Shown piece by piece: positions 16,236-24,144 of a stretch of DNA of 64,000 nt (positions are counted from its first letter, which is position 1; each line of letters begins with the position of its first letter). The stretch is from Tabrizicola_A aquatica (GTDB taxonomy: Bacteria; Pseudomonadota; Alphaproteobacteria; Rhodobacterales; Rhodobacteraceae). The position numbers and the translations under genes were made by a program. A model generated the notes under the pieces. It saw only the letters and a program-made list of their open reading frames with translations. It ran no database searches and was not told the DNA's origin. Location of the stretch: the NCBI GenBank assembly GCA_965194375.1, contig CBDAEL010000001.1; one strand, given 5' to 3'.

Positions 16236-17168
16236 TCAGGCCCTTGGGTGCGCTTTTTCATAAACTTCCATCAGCCGCGCGGTGTCGACCGCGGTATAGG
16301 CTTGGGTGGTGGAGAGGCTCGCATGGCCCAAAAGCTCTTGGATCGCGCGCAGATCGCCCCCGGCGGACAGAAGATGCGTGGCAAAGCTGTGGCGCAGGGC
16401 ATGGGGGGTGGCGGTGGCGGGCAGGCCCATTTGCAGGCGGGCCTGCTCCATGACCTTTTGCACAAGGCGCGGGTTCAAGGGGCCGCCGCGCGCGCCGCGA
16501 AAGAGGGGCGCATCGGGTGTCAGATCAAAGGGACAAAGGGCGGCATAGCGGGCAATCGCCTGGCCCGTGACGGGCAGGGTCGGGACCAGCCGCTCTTTGC
16601 CGCCCTTGCCAAGGATGCGCAGCACATCGGGCAGGGGATGGGCGCGCCCTGTAAGGCCCAAGGCTTCGGAAATCCGCAGGCCCGAGCCATAAAGCAAGGT
16701 CACGATCGCCATATCGCGGGCGGCGACCCAATCGCTGCGCGCCTGATCGCCCACCACCTGAATGATGTCTTGCGCCGCCGCTTCCGACAAAGGCCGCGGC
16801 AGTTTGCGCCGGTATTTCGGGCCCCGCGCCGAGAGGGTGGCGGTGGCATCGGCCCCGGTCTGATCGGCGACAAAGGCCAGAAAGCCCTTCACCGCCGAAA
16901 GCTTGCGCGCGATGGAGCGGGGCGAGATCTCGTGGCCCCTCAGATCGGCCATCCAAGCGCGCAGATCGGCCTGACCGAGCGTGGTCAGCGCGCCAAGCCC
17001 CGCTTGGCCGCCCTGATGATGAGAGAGAAAGTCCAGAAACTGGCCCAGATCACGGGCATAGGCGGCCAGCGTGTTGTCAGCCGCCCCTCTCAGCGCGCGC
17101 AGATGATCGAGCCAGCGCGTGAGGGCCTCGCGTTGGGCGGCTGAGATCGCCAGCCCGCCGCCCGTCAT
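16236..17168 (-). CDS. xerC: Site-specific tyrosine recombinase XerC
   Basis: A 310-residue tyrosine recombinase that resolves chromosome dimers at dif together with XerD. The N-terminal SAM-like core-binding domain covers about residues 10-95; the catalytic domain has the R-K-H-R-H-Y set in LLYGSGLRISEAL, LGKGGKERLVP, HALRHSFATHLLSAG and LLGHASLSTTQAYT. Length is normal for Xer. The start ATG overlaps the stop of the DUF484 gene (ATGA), the pairing seen in many proteobacteria (DUF484-xerC), which marks this as a housekeeping XerC rather than a mobile-element integrase. No att-like sites are nearby. Confidence 0.95.
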   Translation of the reverse strand: MTGGGLAISAAQREALTRWLDHLRALRGAADNTLAAYARDLGQFLDFLSHHQGGQAGLGALTTLGQADLRAWMADLRGHEISPRSIARKLSAVKGFLAFVADQTGADATATLSARGPKYRRKLPRPLSEAAAQDIIQVVGDQARSDWVAARDMAIVTLLYGSGLRISEALGLTGRAHPLPDVLRILGKGGKERLVPTLPVTGQAIARYAALCPFDLTPDAPLFRGARGGPLNPRLVQKVMEQARLQMGLPATATPHALRHSFATHLLSAGGDLRAIQELLGHASLSTTQAYTAVDTARLMEVYEKAHPRA

Positions 17169-17857
17169 GACAACCAACGCCGCATGGTGCGTTCAAAGAT
17201 GCCAGCGAAGAAGGCCAGAAGATCGGTGCCGTGGGTGGGCTTGAACTGATGCGGGTCCTCGGCCCCCAAGACCAACATGCCGGGCAAACGGCCGGTGCCG
17301 AAATCGAGCTTCATCAAGGCCTCGGACCGGATCCAGCCCGCGCGGTCGCCATAGATCGCTTCGGATTGCGGCAGGACCTGCCGCAGGACGACGGGGCGCT
17401 GCGGCACATTGCGGCCCCCCGTCAGGTAATCAGCGACAAAGCCGGGTGCCGCGATCGACAGCACATCGCCAAGCTTGCGCAGCGCGGGATCTTCGGCCTC
17501 TTGCGCCGTCTCCAACACCAGCCGGACGCAATCGACCCGCAGGGTTTGCGCCACATCTGAAGCCATGGTTTTCAGGAAATCTTCAAAGCTCAGCGGGTCC
17601 AGCATTTGCAGGATCGCGCGGTGCACCTGATTGGTGCCGGCCAGATTCTCATAAGCGGCGGCGATCACGGTGCGGTGGGTGTCTTCCAACCGGTCCAGCC
17701 GGTTTTCCAGCCGCTCCATCGCGATGCCGCGCAGATCGACGACATTGCCCCCCATCAGCCGCTCATTCGCGCCGATGAGCGCATTCATCACATCGCGGTC
17801 TTCCAGAAGCGTTTCAGGTTCCGCCAAGATGCGGTCCCGCATGTCCTGATCTATCAT
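17165..17857 (-). CDS. DUF484 family protein
   Basis: A 230-residue cytosolic protein. The first 70 residues are a coiled-coil-forming helix pair (ERLENRLDRLEDTHRTVIAAAYENLAGTNQVHRAIL), and the rest (about 80-230) is GAF-like, with LRVDCVRLVLE and GMLVLGAEDPHQFKPTHGTDLLAFFAGIFER. DUF484 genes very often sit directly upstream of xerC, as here with ATGA overlap, but the biochemical role is unknown. First gene of the two-gene unit. Confidence 0.9.
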   Translation of the reverse strand: MIDQDMRDRILAEPETLLEDRDVMNALIGANERLMGGNVVDLRGIAMERLENRLDRLEDTHRTVIAAAYENLAGTNQVHRAILQMLDPLSFEDFLKTMASDVAQTLRVDCVRLVLETAQEAEDPALRKLGDVLSIAAPGFVADYLTGGRNVPQRPVVLRQVLPQSEAIYGDRAGWIRSEALMKLDFGTGRLPGMLVLGAEDPHQFKPTHGTDLLAFFAGIFERTMRRWLS

Positions 17858-17991
17858 CTGTCCCGGGCCTCACAGCCTCGCCCATGGGCGAAGTCTTTTC
17901 ATTTTCCAACCTTCTATCACGAAGCTTGGGCGCCGCTCTAGTGTCTTTGCGCCACAGCGGCGCGGCTTTGACAGCGCGCGGACGCTCCGCG

Positions 17992-18043
17992 GGGAGTATT
18001 TCAGACCAAGATGAAACGGTTTCATCTTGGCCCAAATACTCCC
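17992..18043. repeat. Palindromic intergenic repeat (GGGAGTATTT...CCAAGATGAAA unit, inverted pair)
   Basis: Two inverted copies of a 24-base unit, GGGAGTATTT..CCAAGATGAAA, face each other around CGG: CCAAGATGAAA (18006-18016) and TTTCATCTTGG (18020-18030), flanked by AGTATTT/AAATACT. A single half-copy recurs at 56821-56843 and a fragment at about 26448-26456. This is REP-like, dispersed and intergenic. The transcript would fold into a long hairpin between the divergent DUF484 and convergent fsa ends. Confidence 0.75.
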
Positions 18044-18078
18044 GCCGGAGGCATCCGACAGGTGGGGCCGCGGGGCCG

Positions 18079-18732
18079 TTACAGGATTTTCTGACCGGTC
18101 TTGGCCCAGTCTTTCATGAACTGCTCCAGCCCCTTGTCGGTCAGCACATGGCTGGCCAGCCCTTTGATAACCGAAGGCGGGGCGGTCATCACATCGGCGC
18201 CGATCAGGGCGCATTGGGTGACGTGGTTGGCGGTGCGGATCGAGGCGGCGAGGATCTGGGTGTCAAAGCCGTAGTTGTCATAGATCTGGCGGATGTCGGA
18301 GATCAGCTCCAGCCCGTCAAGGTTGATGTCATCGAGGCGCCCGATGAAGGGCGAGATGAAGGTCGCGCCGGCTTTGGCGGCCACCAGCGCCTGATTGGCC
18401 GAGAAGCAGAGCGTCACGTTGACCATGAAGCCTTCGCTCGACAGCACCTTGCAGGTTTTCAGGCCGTCCCAGGTCAGCGGCACTTTGACGGCGATATTGG
18501 GGGCGATGGCGGCGAGTTTGCGGCCTTCGGCGATCATCTCGTCGGCGGTGAGCGCCACCACTTCGGCCGAAACCGGGCCTTCGACGAAGGAGCAGATCTC
18601 TTTGGTCACTTCGATGATGTCGCGGCCTGATTTCAGGATCAGCGAGGGGTTCGTCGTGACGCCGTCCACCATGCCAAGGGCATGCAATTCGCGGATGGCA
18701 TCGACATCGGCGGTATCGACAAAGAATTTCAT
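18079..18732 (-). CDS. fsa: Transaldolase / fructose-6-phosphate aldolase family protein
   Basis: A 217-residue class I aldolase of the small transaldolase subfamily. The Schiff-base lysine is K83 in NIAVKVPLTWDGLK; TTNPSLI near the N-terminus, NVTLCFSANQALVAAKAGATFISPFIGR and QILAASIRT are the family signatures. Small members act as transaldolase (B. subtilis type) or as fructose-6-phosphate aldolase; the sequence alone does not decide. Start at ATG 18732; the open frame extends much further upstream but that part is antisense to priA. Divergent from priA with about 80 bases between starts. Confidence 0.92.
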   Translation of the reverse strand: MKFFVDTADVDAIRELHALGMVDGVTTNPSLILKSGRDIIEVTKEICSFVEGPVSAEVVALTADEMIAEGRKLAAIAPNIAVKVPLTWDGLKTCKVLSSEGFMVNVTLCFSANQALVAAKAGATFISPFIGRLDDINLDGLELISDIRQIYDNYGFDTQILAASIRTANHVTQCALIGADVMTAPPSVIKGLASHVLTDKGLEQFMKDWAKTGQKIL

Positions 18733-18813
18733 GGGGCGGGGTCCTTTGAATGGGTTGTGATGGCGTTGCGGGGGGTTTACCCCAAGTGGGTGGCCAAGGC
18801 AAAGGGCGGCAGC

Positions 18814-21000
18814 GTGGCGGAACGGGTCTATCAGGCAGGCGAGTTGGTGGGGGTTCTGACGACAGAGCCCTTGGGCCGCGTGTTGGACTATAAATCCCCT
18901 GAGGGCGGCTGTGGGGACGGCGATTTTGTCGAGGTGCCTTTGGGCCCGCGCCGGGTTCTGGGCGTGGTCTGGGGGCCGGGCGAGGGCAAGTTTGATCCCG
19001 CACGCATCCGCCCCGTGGGGCGTGTGCTGGACGCCGCCCCGATGCGGGCCGAGTTGCGCGCCTTTTTGACGCGCGCTGCCGATTACACGCTGACGCCCTT
19101 GGCCGCGATGTTGCGGTTGGCCACCCGCGCGCCGGGGTTGGGCGATGCGGTGTCGATGCGCAAGGTCTACCGCCTCGGGGGGCCGGTGCCCAACCAGATG
19201 ACCGAGGCGCGGTTTCGCGTGGTGGAGGCGCTGCGGCGGTTTGGCAATTCTCCCGTGACCTTGGGGGAATTGGCCGAGGAGGCGGGATGCGGGCCTTCTG
19301 TCGTCAAGGGTTTGGTCAAGCTTGGCGTGATTGCCGAGGAGGACACCCCCCGCGATCTGCCCTATCCGCCGCTTGTGCCGCAGCCTGCCACCCATCTGCG
19401 GGGCGATCAGGTGGCGGCGGCCGATGCGCTGGTTGGGCAGATCGGTGGGGGTTTTGCGGCCACTTTGCTGAAGGGTGTCACCGGGTCGGGCAAGACCGAG
19501 GTGTATCTTGAGGCGGTGGCGGAATGTTTGCGGCGGGGGCAGCAGGCGCTGGTGCTTTTGCCCGAGATTGCCTTAACGGCGGATTTTCTGGCCCGGGTGG
19601 AGGCGCGGTTCGGGGCACGGCCTGCGGAATGGCATTCAGGTGTGACGATGACTGAGCGCCGCCGGTTGTGGAAGATGGTGGGCCAAGGGCGCGCGCAGTT
19701 TGTGGTGGGGGCGCGGTCTGCGCTGTTCCTGCCCTTCCGCGATCTGGGGTTGATCGTGGTCGATGAGGAGCATGACACCAGTTACAAGCAGGAAGAGGGG
19801 GTTCTTTACAACGCGCGCGATATGGCCGTGTTGCGGGCCAATATCCTGGGCTGCCCGATTGTGCTCGCCTCAGCCACGCCCTGTCTTGAGTCTTGGGCCA
19901 ATGTTGAGGCGGGCAAATATCGCCGTCTGGATCTGGGTGCGCGGTTTGGGGTGGCGGAGCTGCCGCAGATGAAGGCGATTGATATGCGGGCAGAAACCTT
20001 GCCCTCGGACCGCTGGATTTCGGCCAAGCTGGCGGCGGAGGTGCAGGCGCGGGTGGCCAAGGGCGAGCAGAGCCTGTTGTTTCTGAACCGTCGCGGCTAT
20101 GCGCCGATCACGCTCTGCCGGGCGTGCGGGCATCAGGTGGGCTGTGACGATTGCGATGCTCGGATGGTGGAGCATCGGTTCTTGAAGCGGTTGGTGTGCC
20201 ACCAATGCGGGGCGACGAAGCCAGTGCCGGTGGCCTGCCCGGCTTGCGGGGTGGAGGGGCGGATGGCCGTGGTTGGTCCGGGGGTGGAGCGGCTGGCCGA
20301 GGAGGTGGTGGCGCGGTTCCCCGAGGCGCGGCTGGCGGTGTTGTCATCGGACCTCTTTGGCTCAGCCCGGGCGTTGAAAGAGGCGGTGGTGAACATTGCC
20401 GAGGGGGGCGCAGATATCATCATCGGCACGCAGATCGTGGCCAAGGGGCACAATTTTCCCTTGCTGACGCTGGTTGGGGTGATTGATGCGGACCTTGGCT
20501 TGCAGGGGTCAGACCTGCGGGCGGCGGAGCGGACGTTTCAGCTGATGCGGCAGGTGGCGGGGCGCGCGGGGCGGGCGGACAAGCCGGGCGAGGCGTGGTT
20601 GCAGACCCACCAGCCGGAGCATCCGGTTATTCGGGCGATCCTTGGCGGCGACGAAGAGGCGTTTTGGAAGGCCGAGGCGGCGGAGCGCAGGGCGGCGGGG
20701 GTGCCGCCCTATGGCCGGATGGCGGGGATCATCCTGTCGTCACCCGATGTGGCGCAGGTGTTTGATTTTGGCACGGAACTCGCCCGCCGCGATGGTCCGT
20801 TGCGGCGGGTGGGGGCGCAGGTGTTTGGGCCCGCCCCCGCGCCGATTGCGCGGGTGCGCGGGCGGCATCGGGTGCGGCTCTTGGTCAAGGCGGAGAAGGG
20901 TGTGCCGTTGCAGGCGGCCTTGGCGGAATGGGTCGGGCAGTTGAAGCTGCCGAACAATCTGCGGCTGGCGATTGATATCGATCCGCAGAGTTTTTATTGA
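18814..21000 (+). CDS. priA: Primosomal protein N' (replication restart helicase)
   Basis: A 728-residue 3'-to-5' DNA helicase that restarts stalled forks. The N-terminal 3'-DNA-end-binding domain begins ELVGVLTTEPLGRVLDY; Walker A is LKGVTGSGKTEVYL, Walker B DEEH in VVDEEHDTSYKQEE, and motif III is ASATPCLES. Eight zinc-binding cysteines lie in four CxxC pairs (CRAC, CDDC, CHQC, CPAC). The start is uncertain: a GTG at 18814 with AAGGG 8 bases upstream gives the normal N-terminus, and an ATG at 18760 is in frame but would leave only 27 bases to the divergent fsa start. Confidence 0.95.
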   Translation: MAERVYQAGELVGVLTTEPLGRVLDYKSPEGGCGDGDFVEVPLGPRRVLGVVWGPGEGKFDPARIRPVGRVLDAAPMRAELRAFLTRAADYTLTPLAAMLRLATRAPGLGDAVSMRKVYRLGGPVPNQMTEARFRVVEALRRFGNSPVTLGELAEEAGCGPSVVKGLVKLGVIAEEDTPRDLPYPPLVPQPATHLRGDQVAAADALVGQIGGGFAATLLKGVTGSGKTEVYLEAVAECLRRGQQALVLLPEIALTADFLARVEARFGARPAEWHSGVTMTERRRLWKMVGQGRAQFVVGARSALFLPFRDLGLIVVDEEHDTSYKQEEGVLYNARDMAVLRANILGCPIVLASATPCLESWANVEAGKYRRLDLGARFGVAELPQMKAIDMRAETLPSDRWISAKLAAEVQARVAKGEQSLLFLNRRGYAPITLCRACGHQVGCDDCDARMVEHRFLKRLVCHQCGATKPVPVACPACGVEGRMAVVGPGVERLAEEVVARFPEARLAVLSSDLFGSARALKEAVVNIAEGGADIIIGTQIVAKGHNFPLLTLVGVIDADLGLQGSDLRAAERTFQLMRQVAGRAGRADKPGEAWLQTHQPEHPVIRAILGGDEEAFWKAEAAERRAAGVPPYGRMAGIILSSPDVAQVFDFGTELARRDGPLRRVGAQVFGPAPAPIARVRGRHRVRLLVKAEKGVPLQAALAEWVGQLKLPNNLRLAIDIDPQSFY

Positions 21001-21005
21001 CCGAC

Positions 21006-21133
21006 CCTCCTCGTCGACTTCGTCGCTCGTCGGGGGGGCGAGGAGACGACGAAGTCGTTTGAGGAGAGGCTGGTTTTTGCCCGGCTCAAATTTCTTGGAA
21101 AAGAAATTTGTCAAAATCCTTCGAAGGATTTTG
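21006..21133. repeat. Serial hairpin array between priA and msrA
   Basis: Three stems in a row fill the gap. (1) CTCCTC..CGACTTCGTCG (from 21006) pairs with CGACGAAGTCG..GAGGAG. (2) CAAATTTCTT (21087-21096) pairs with AAGAAATTTG (21101-21110) around GGAA, 10 bp perfect. (3) A perfect 22-base palindrome at 21112-21133, centred on TTCGAA. It could end priA transcription but no U-run follows. A comparable triple array sits between proB and proA at 62298-62366. Confidence 0.75.
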
Positions 21134-21186
21134 TTTCTCGCCTATATCAAGTTGAACACAGACGCCGAACGAGAAGGAGACGTGCG

Positions 21187-21837
21187 ATGTTTTTCGCCAA
21201 TGCCAGCAAGATGCAGATGGTCCGTCCCGAAAACGCCCTTCCCGGCCGCCCCGACCCCTTGCCGTTGACCGAGCCGCATTTCCTGTCGGGCATCGATCTC
21301 AAATCGCCTGTGCCGGCGGGCATGGCTGAGGCGATGTTTGGGATGGGCTGTTTTTGGGGGGTGGAGCGCAAGTTTTGGCAAGAGCCCGGCCTTTGGCTGA
21401 CCATGGTCGGCTATGCGGGCGGCTTCACGCCGAACCCGACCTATAAGGAAACCTGCACTCAGCTGACCGGCCATAACGAGGTGGTGCGGGTGATCTTTGA
21501 TCCGGCGGTCACCTCGTATGAGGCGCTGTTGCAGGTGTTTTGGGAAAACCATGATCCGACCCAAGGCATGCGGCAGGGCAATGACATTGGATCGACCTAT
21601 CGGTCGGGCATCTATTGCTATGGCCCCGAGCAGGCGGCTGCGGCAGAGGCCTCGAAAGAGGTCTATGGCGCGCGGTTGCGGGCGGCGGGGTTGGGGCAGA
21701 TCACCACGGAAATCATCCCCGTACCGACGTTCTACTATGCCGAGGATTACCATCAGCAATATCTCGCCAAGAACCCCAATGGTTATTGCGGGCTGGCGGG
21801 CACCGGGGTGAGCTGTCCGATCGGGCTGGCGGTCTGA
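21187..21837 (+). CDS. msrA: Peptide methionine sulfoxide reductase MsrA
   Basis: A 216-residue thiol enzyme that reduces (S)-methionine sulfoxide in proteins, restoring oxidised proteins. The nucleophile is in the GMGCFWGVERKF motif (GCFWG). The C-terminal NPNGYCGLAGTGVSCPIG supplies two recycling cysteines. The 45-residue N-terminal segment before the catalytic domain has no export signal, so the enzyme is cytosolic. GAGAAGGAG precedes the ATG at good spacing. It is followed 60 bases later by prmA on the same strand. Confidence 0.95.
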   Translation: MFFANASKMQMVRPENALPGRPDPLPLTEPHFLSGIDLKSPVPAGMAEAMFGMGCFWGVERKFWQEPGLWLTMVGYAGGFTPNPTYKETCTQLTGHNEVVRVIFDPAVTSYEALLQVFWENHDPTQGMRQGNDIGSTYRSGIYCYGPEQAAAAEASKEVYGARLRAAGLGQITTEIIPVPTFYYAEDYHQQYLAKNPNGYCGLAGTGVSCPIGLAV

Positions 21838-21896
21838 TTGCTTGACCGGGGCAGGCCAAGAGCCTAAGCCCCGGCCATGCAGCTTCGGAGGCCAAA

Positions 21897-23009
21897 ATGC
21901 CCTTGTTCACCGCCCAAACCACTCTTGAAGGTGACGACGCCGCCTTTGCCTTGGCCGAGGCGCTGGAGCGGATGCAGCCTCCGGCCCTGACGGCGGAGTG
22001 CTATGATATTGAGGGCATGGCGGGGCTGGTGCAGGTGTCGGCCACCTTTGCCTTGCCGCCGAATGAGGTGATGCTGGCGGTGCTGGCCGAAGCCTTTGGC
22101 GCGGCGGCGTTTGAAGTGTCGAGCCTGTCGCAGACCACATGGTCGGCGCTGACCACCTTGCCCGGTGAAGGCCCGGCGCGGGCGCTGGCGGCGGCGTTGG
22201 AGCAGTTGGACCCGGCCCCCTATGGCATTGGCGCCTTTGAGATTGAGGACAATTCCGGGCTGTGGGAGGTTGGTCTGTACCTGTCCGACGCGCCTGATCC
22301 GCAGGTGTTGAACGCACTTGTCGCGCAGTTCGGCGGCAAGCCTTTCGTGATTTCCGAAGTGCCCGATGTGGATTGGGTGGCCCATGTGCGGCGCGAGTTG
22401 GCCCCGGTCGAGGCTGGGCGCTTCTTTGTCTATGGCAGCCATGATGCTGACCGGGTGCCGAGTGATCCGGGCCGGATTCCTTTGCAGATTGAGGCGACGG
22501 TGGCCTTTGGCACGGGGCATCACGGCACCACGCTGGGCTGTTTGCGGGCCTTTGATCGGCTGGTTGAACAGGGCATTCGCCCGGCCAAAGTTGTGGACAT
22601 CGGCGCGGGCACGGCGGTTTTGGCGCTGGCGGCGGCCCGGGTGTTTCCGGATGCGGTCGTCATTGCCTCGGACATTGACGAGGTCGCGGTGGATGTGGCC
22701 GAGGCGAATGTCGCGATCAACGGGCTTGAGGGCCGCATCGAATGCCTTGAGGCGGCGGGCTTTGCCCATCCGCGTCTGCATGAGGTCAGCCCCTATGATC
22801 TGATCTTCGCCAATATCCTGAAAGGCCCGCTGATTGAGTTGGCACCTGACATGGGCCAGCATTGTGCCAAGGATGGGCTGGTCATCCTGTCGGGCCTTCT
22901 GGCGGTGCAGGCTGAGGCGGTGGTTGCGGCCTATAATGTCGCCGGTTTCACGCTGGTGTCGCGCGAGGACATTGGTGAGTGGTCGGCATTGGTGCTGAAA
23001 CGGAACTGA
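21897..23009 (+). CDS. prmA: Ribosomal protein L11 methyltransferase with duplicated N-terminal domain
   Basis: A 370-residue SAM methyltransferase modifying ribosomal protein L11. The family is usually near 290 residues. The extra length is a tandem duplication: residues 8-84 align without a gap to 86-162 at an offset of 78 (TTL-G, ALA-ALE, IE, GL, FG and W in both). The normal enzyme follows: substrate-binding residues around VDWVAHVRRELAPVEAGRFFVYG, then AFGTGHHGTT, SAM motif DIGAGTAVLALAAA and the FANIL motif. The start ATG 21897 has GGAGG at correct spacing. The methyltransferase half looks intact, so the enzyme should be active; the effect of an additional recognition domain is unknown. 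Confidence 0.93.
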   Translation: MPLFTAQTTLEGDDAAFALAEALERMQPPALTAECYDIEGMAGLVQVSATFALPPNEVMLAVLAEAFGAAAFEVSSLSQTTWSALTTLPGEGPARALAAALEQLDPAPYGIGAFEIEDNSGLWEVGLYLSDAPDPQVLNALVAQFGGKPFVISEVPDVDWVAHVRRELAPVEAGRFFVYGSHDADRVPSDPGRIPLQIEATVAFGTGHHGTTLGCLRAFDRLVEQGIRPAKVVDIGAGTAVLALAAARVFPDAVVIASDIDEVAVDVAEANVAINGLEGRIECLEAAGFAHPRLHEVSPYDLIFANILKGPLIELAPDMGQHCAKDGLVILSGLLAVQAEAVVAAYNVAGFTLVSREDIGEWSALVLKRN

Positions 23010-23115
23010 ATTGTTTCTGTCAAATCCGGGGCTTAGGTCCTGCGTCTGCCCCGATTTCGCCACAATCTGACCCCATAAACACCCAAGTGTGGGGCCGTTT
23101 TGTGGAGCCGCTGTC

Positions 23116-23463
23116 ATGTATGATGCGAATTTGGTGAACTTCTACAGTCGCGTGGCCGATTATCAGTCCTCCCATGGCAAGGGCTATGGTCACGAGGCCC
23201 CCGGAACGCTGGGCCGGTCTGTCACCTATGGCCTGCCGAAGAAACGCTTGCGCCTGCGTCTGATGCCTTTTGTGTTTGTTGCGATGACGGCTTTTGGGCT
23301 GAAAGCGGGCATCCTGCATGCGGTGGGGCCTGCGGCCTATCAGGACCGGGTCGCGCAGTTGAGCCAGAGCCCAGGCTTTGATCGCCTGGGCGGCTGGTTG
23401 ATGCAGGTGGATCCGGTGACGGCCTATGTCGCCGAAAAGATCGCAGTCGCCACTGCGCGCTGA
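23116..23463 (+). CDS. Small membrane protein, unknown function
   Basis: A 115-residue protein. An N-terminal cytosolic part with MYDANLVNFYSRVADY and YQSSHGKGYGHEAPG is followed by a basic stretch (KKRLRLRLMP) and one hydrophobic segment of about 20 residues (FVFVAMTAFGLKAGILHAVG), then a polar C-terminus. The positive charges before the segment place the N-terminus in the cytosol. No family is recognised. ATG 23116 has GGAG nine bases upstream; a longer frame from 23089 is possible but lacks a site. It is on the prmA strand, convergent with the second DUF1127 gene. Confidence 0.6.
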   Translation: MYDANLVNFYSRVADYQSSHGKGYGHEAPGTLGRSVTYGLPKKRLRLRLMPFVFVAMTAFGLKAGILHAVGPAAYQDRVAQLSQSPGFDRLGGWLMQVDPVTAYVAEKIAVATAR

Positions 23464-23558
23464 ACGCCTGATCTCATAAGGCGCGTCGGGGAGTATGGCC
23501 CCGGCATCGGCGGGGCGATGTTCCGGTGAGCGAACCACACATGGCCCCCACCGCAAAC

Positions 23559-23593
23559 AAAAGCCGCCGCCCGAACCCGGGCAGCGGCTTTGT
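23559..23593 (-). terminator. Rho-independent terminator of the second DUF1127 gene
   Basis: AAAGCCGC..CCCG and CGGG..GCGGCTTT pair across AAC. On the minus strand the stem is followed by TTTTGTTTG, about 25 bases past the stop at 23617. Confidence 0.75.
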
Positions 23594-23616
23594 CTATTTC
23601 TTCGGTTGATCTGGCC

Positions 23617-23820
23617 TTAGCGGCCGATCACCTCAATGTCACCACGGCACAGACCGATATCGTCAAGCTCACGGTCTGACAGCTTGGCCAGCGCATTGCG
23701 GGTGACGCGAGCGTCATTCCAAGCGGCAAGGGCGGCGGCTTTGTCAGACACAGACTGAACGAAGCGGAAAATAGCAATGGCGCCAAACGGCGCCGCGCGG
23801 GACGTCTCATAGGCGGCCAT
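23617..23820 (-). CDS. DUF1127 family small protein
   Basis: A 67-residue protein with the family pattern in its second half: AWNDARVTRNALAKLSDRELDDIGLCRGDIEVI. The LSDREL.DIG core is near the consensus of DUF1127. The N-terminal 35 residues are less charged than in the 13.3 kb copy. AAGGA precedes the ATG. A single-gene unit with its own promoter and terminator. The two DUF1127 copies in the window are both short stand-alone transcripts. Confidence 0.85.
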   Translation of the reverse strand: MAAYETSRAAPFGAIAIFRFVQSVSDKAAALAAWNDARVTRNALAKLSDRELDDIGLCRGDIEVIGR

Positions 23821-24144
23821 AGCGGGTATCCTTTCACAAACTGCTCTATTGCGAGGCGTTTATTCGCCTTCGATGACGGGTAAATAGCCATGCTGCAGAT
23901 GCGAAGCAATGGGGGTTCCGGCATGGCCGCAATGCGCGCCGTGCATGGCTCGTGTTCTAAAAAATGTCATAAATTTATGCGCTAAATCGGATTTCACGCG
24001 GAAAATGTCGCTGACGCAAACCATGACGTCGTCTTTCTGCGACTGCATAATAGACCTGCTATCGCCGCGCAAGACTGCAATTCATCTTGGCGAATGTTCT
24101 CTTTTCGTGCTAATTCGGGCGAAACAGGAAAGAACGGGGCAAGC
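23821..24144. other. 324-base non-coding gap between DUF1127 and ruvC
   Basis: AT-richer than its neighbours. On the minus strand it holds a promoter for DUF1127: TTGCTT (23909-23904), 17-base spacer, TATTTA (23886-23881). On the plus strand it holds the ruvC promoter with a LexA-like element (separate entry). The middle, 23910-24080, shows no gene, tRNA or strong hairpin. Confidence 0.6.
24087..24116 (+). promoter_or_regulatory. ruvC promoter with LexA-like box
   Basis: TTGGCG (24087-24092), 18-base spacer and TAATTC (24111-24116). In the spacer, GTTC-N7-GTGC (24096-24110) is one mismatch from the alphaproteobacterial SOS box GTTC-N7-GTTC. Repression by LexA would fit ruvCAB as SOS repair genes. 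Confidence 0.4.

Noticed and set aside
16236..17168. Phage or island integrase
   Set aside because: The tyrosine recombinase is coupled to DUF484 and has normal XerC length; no att repeats or phage genes are nearby.
18733..19395. Long N-terminal extension of the Fsa frame
   Set aside because: The extra 221 residues are antisense to priA and do not resemble any aldolase N-terminus; the normal start is at 18732.
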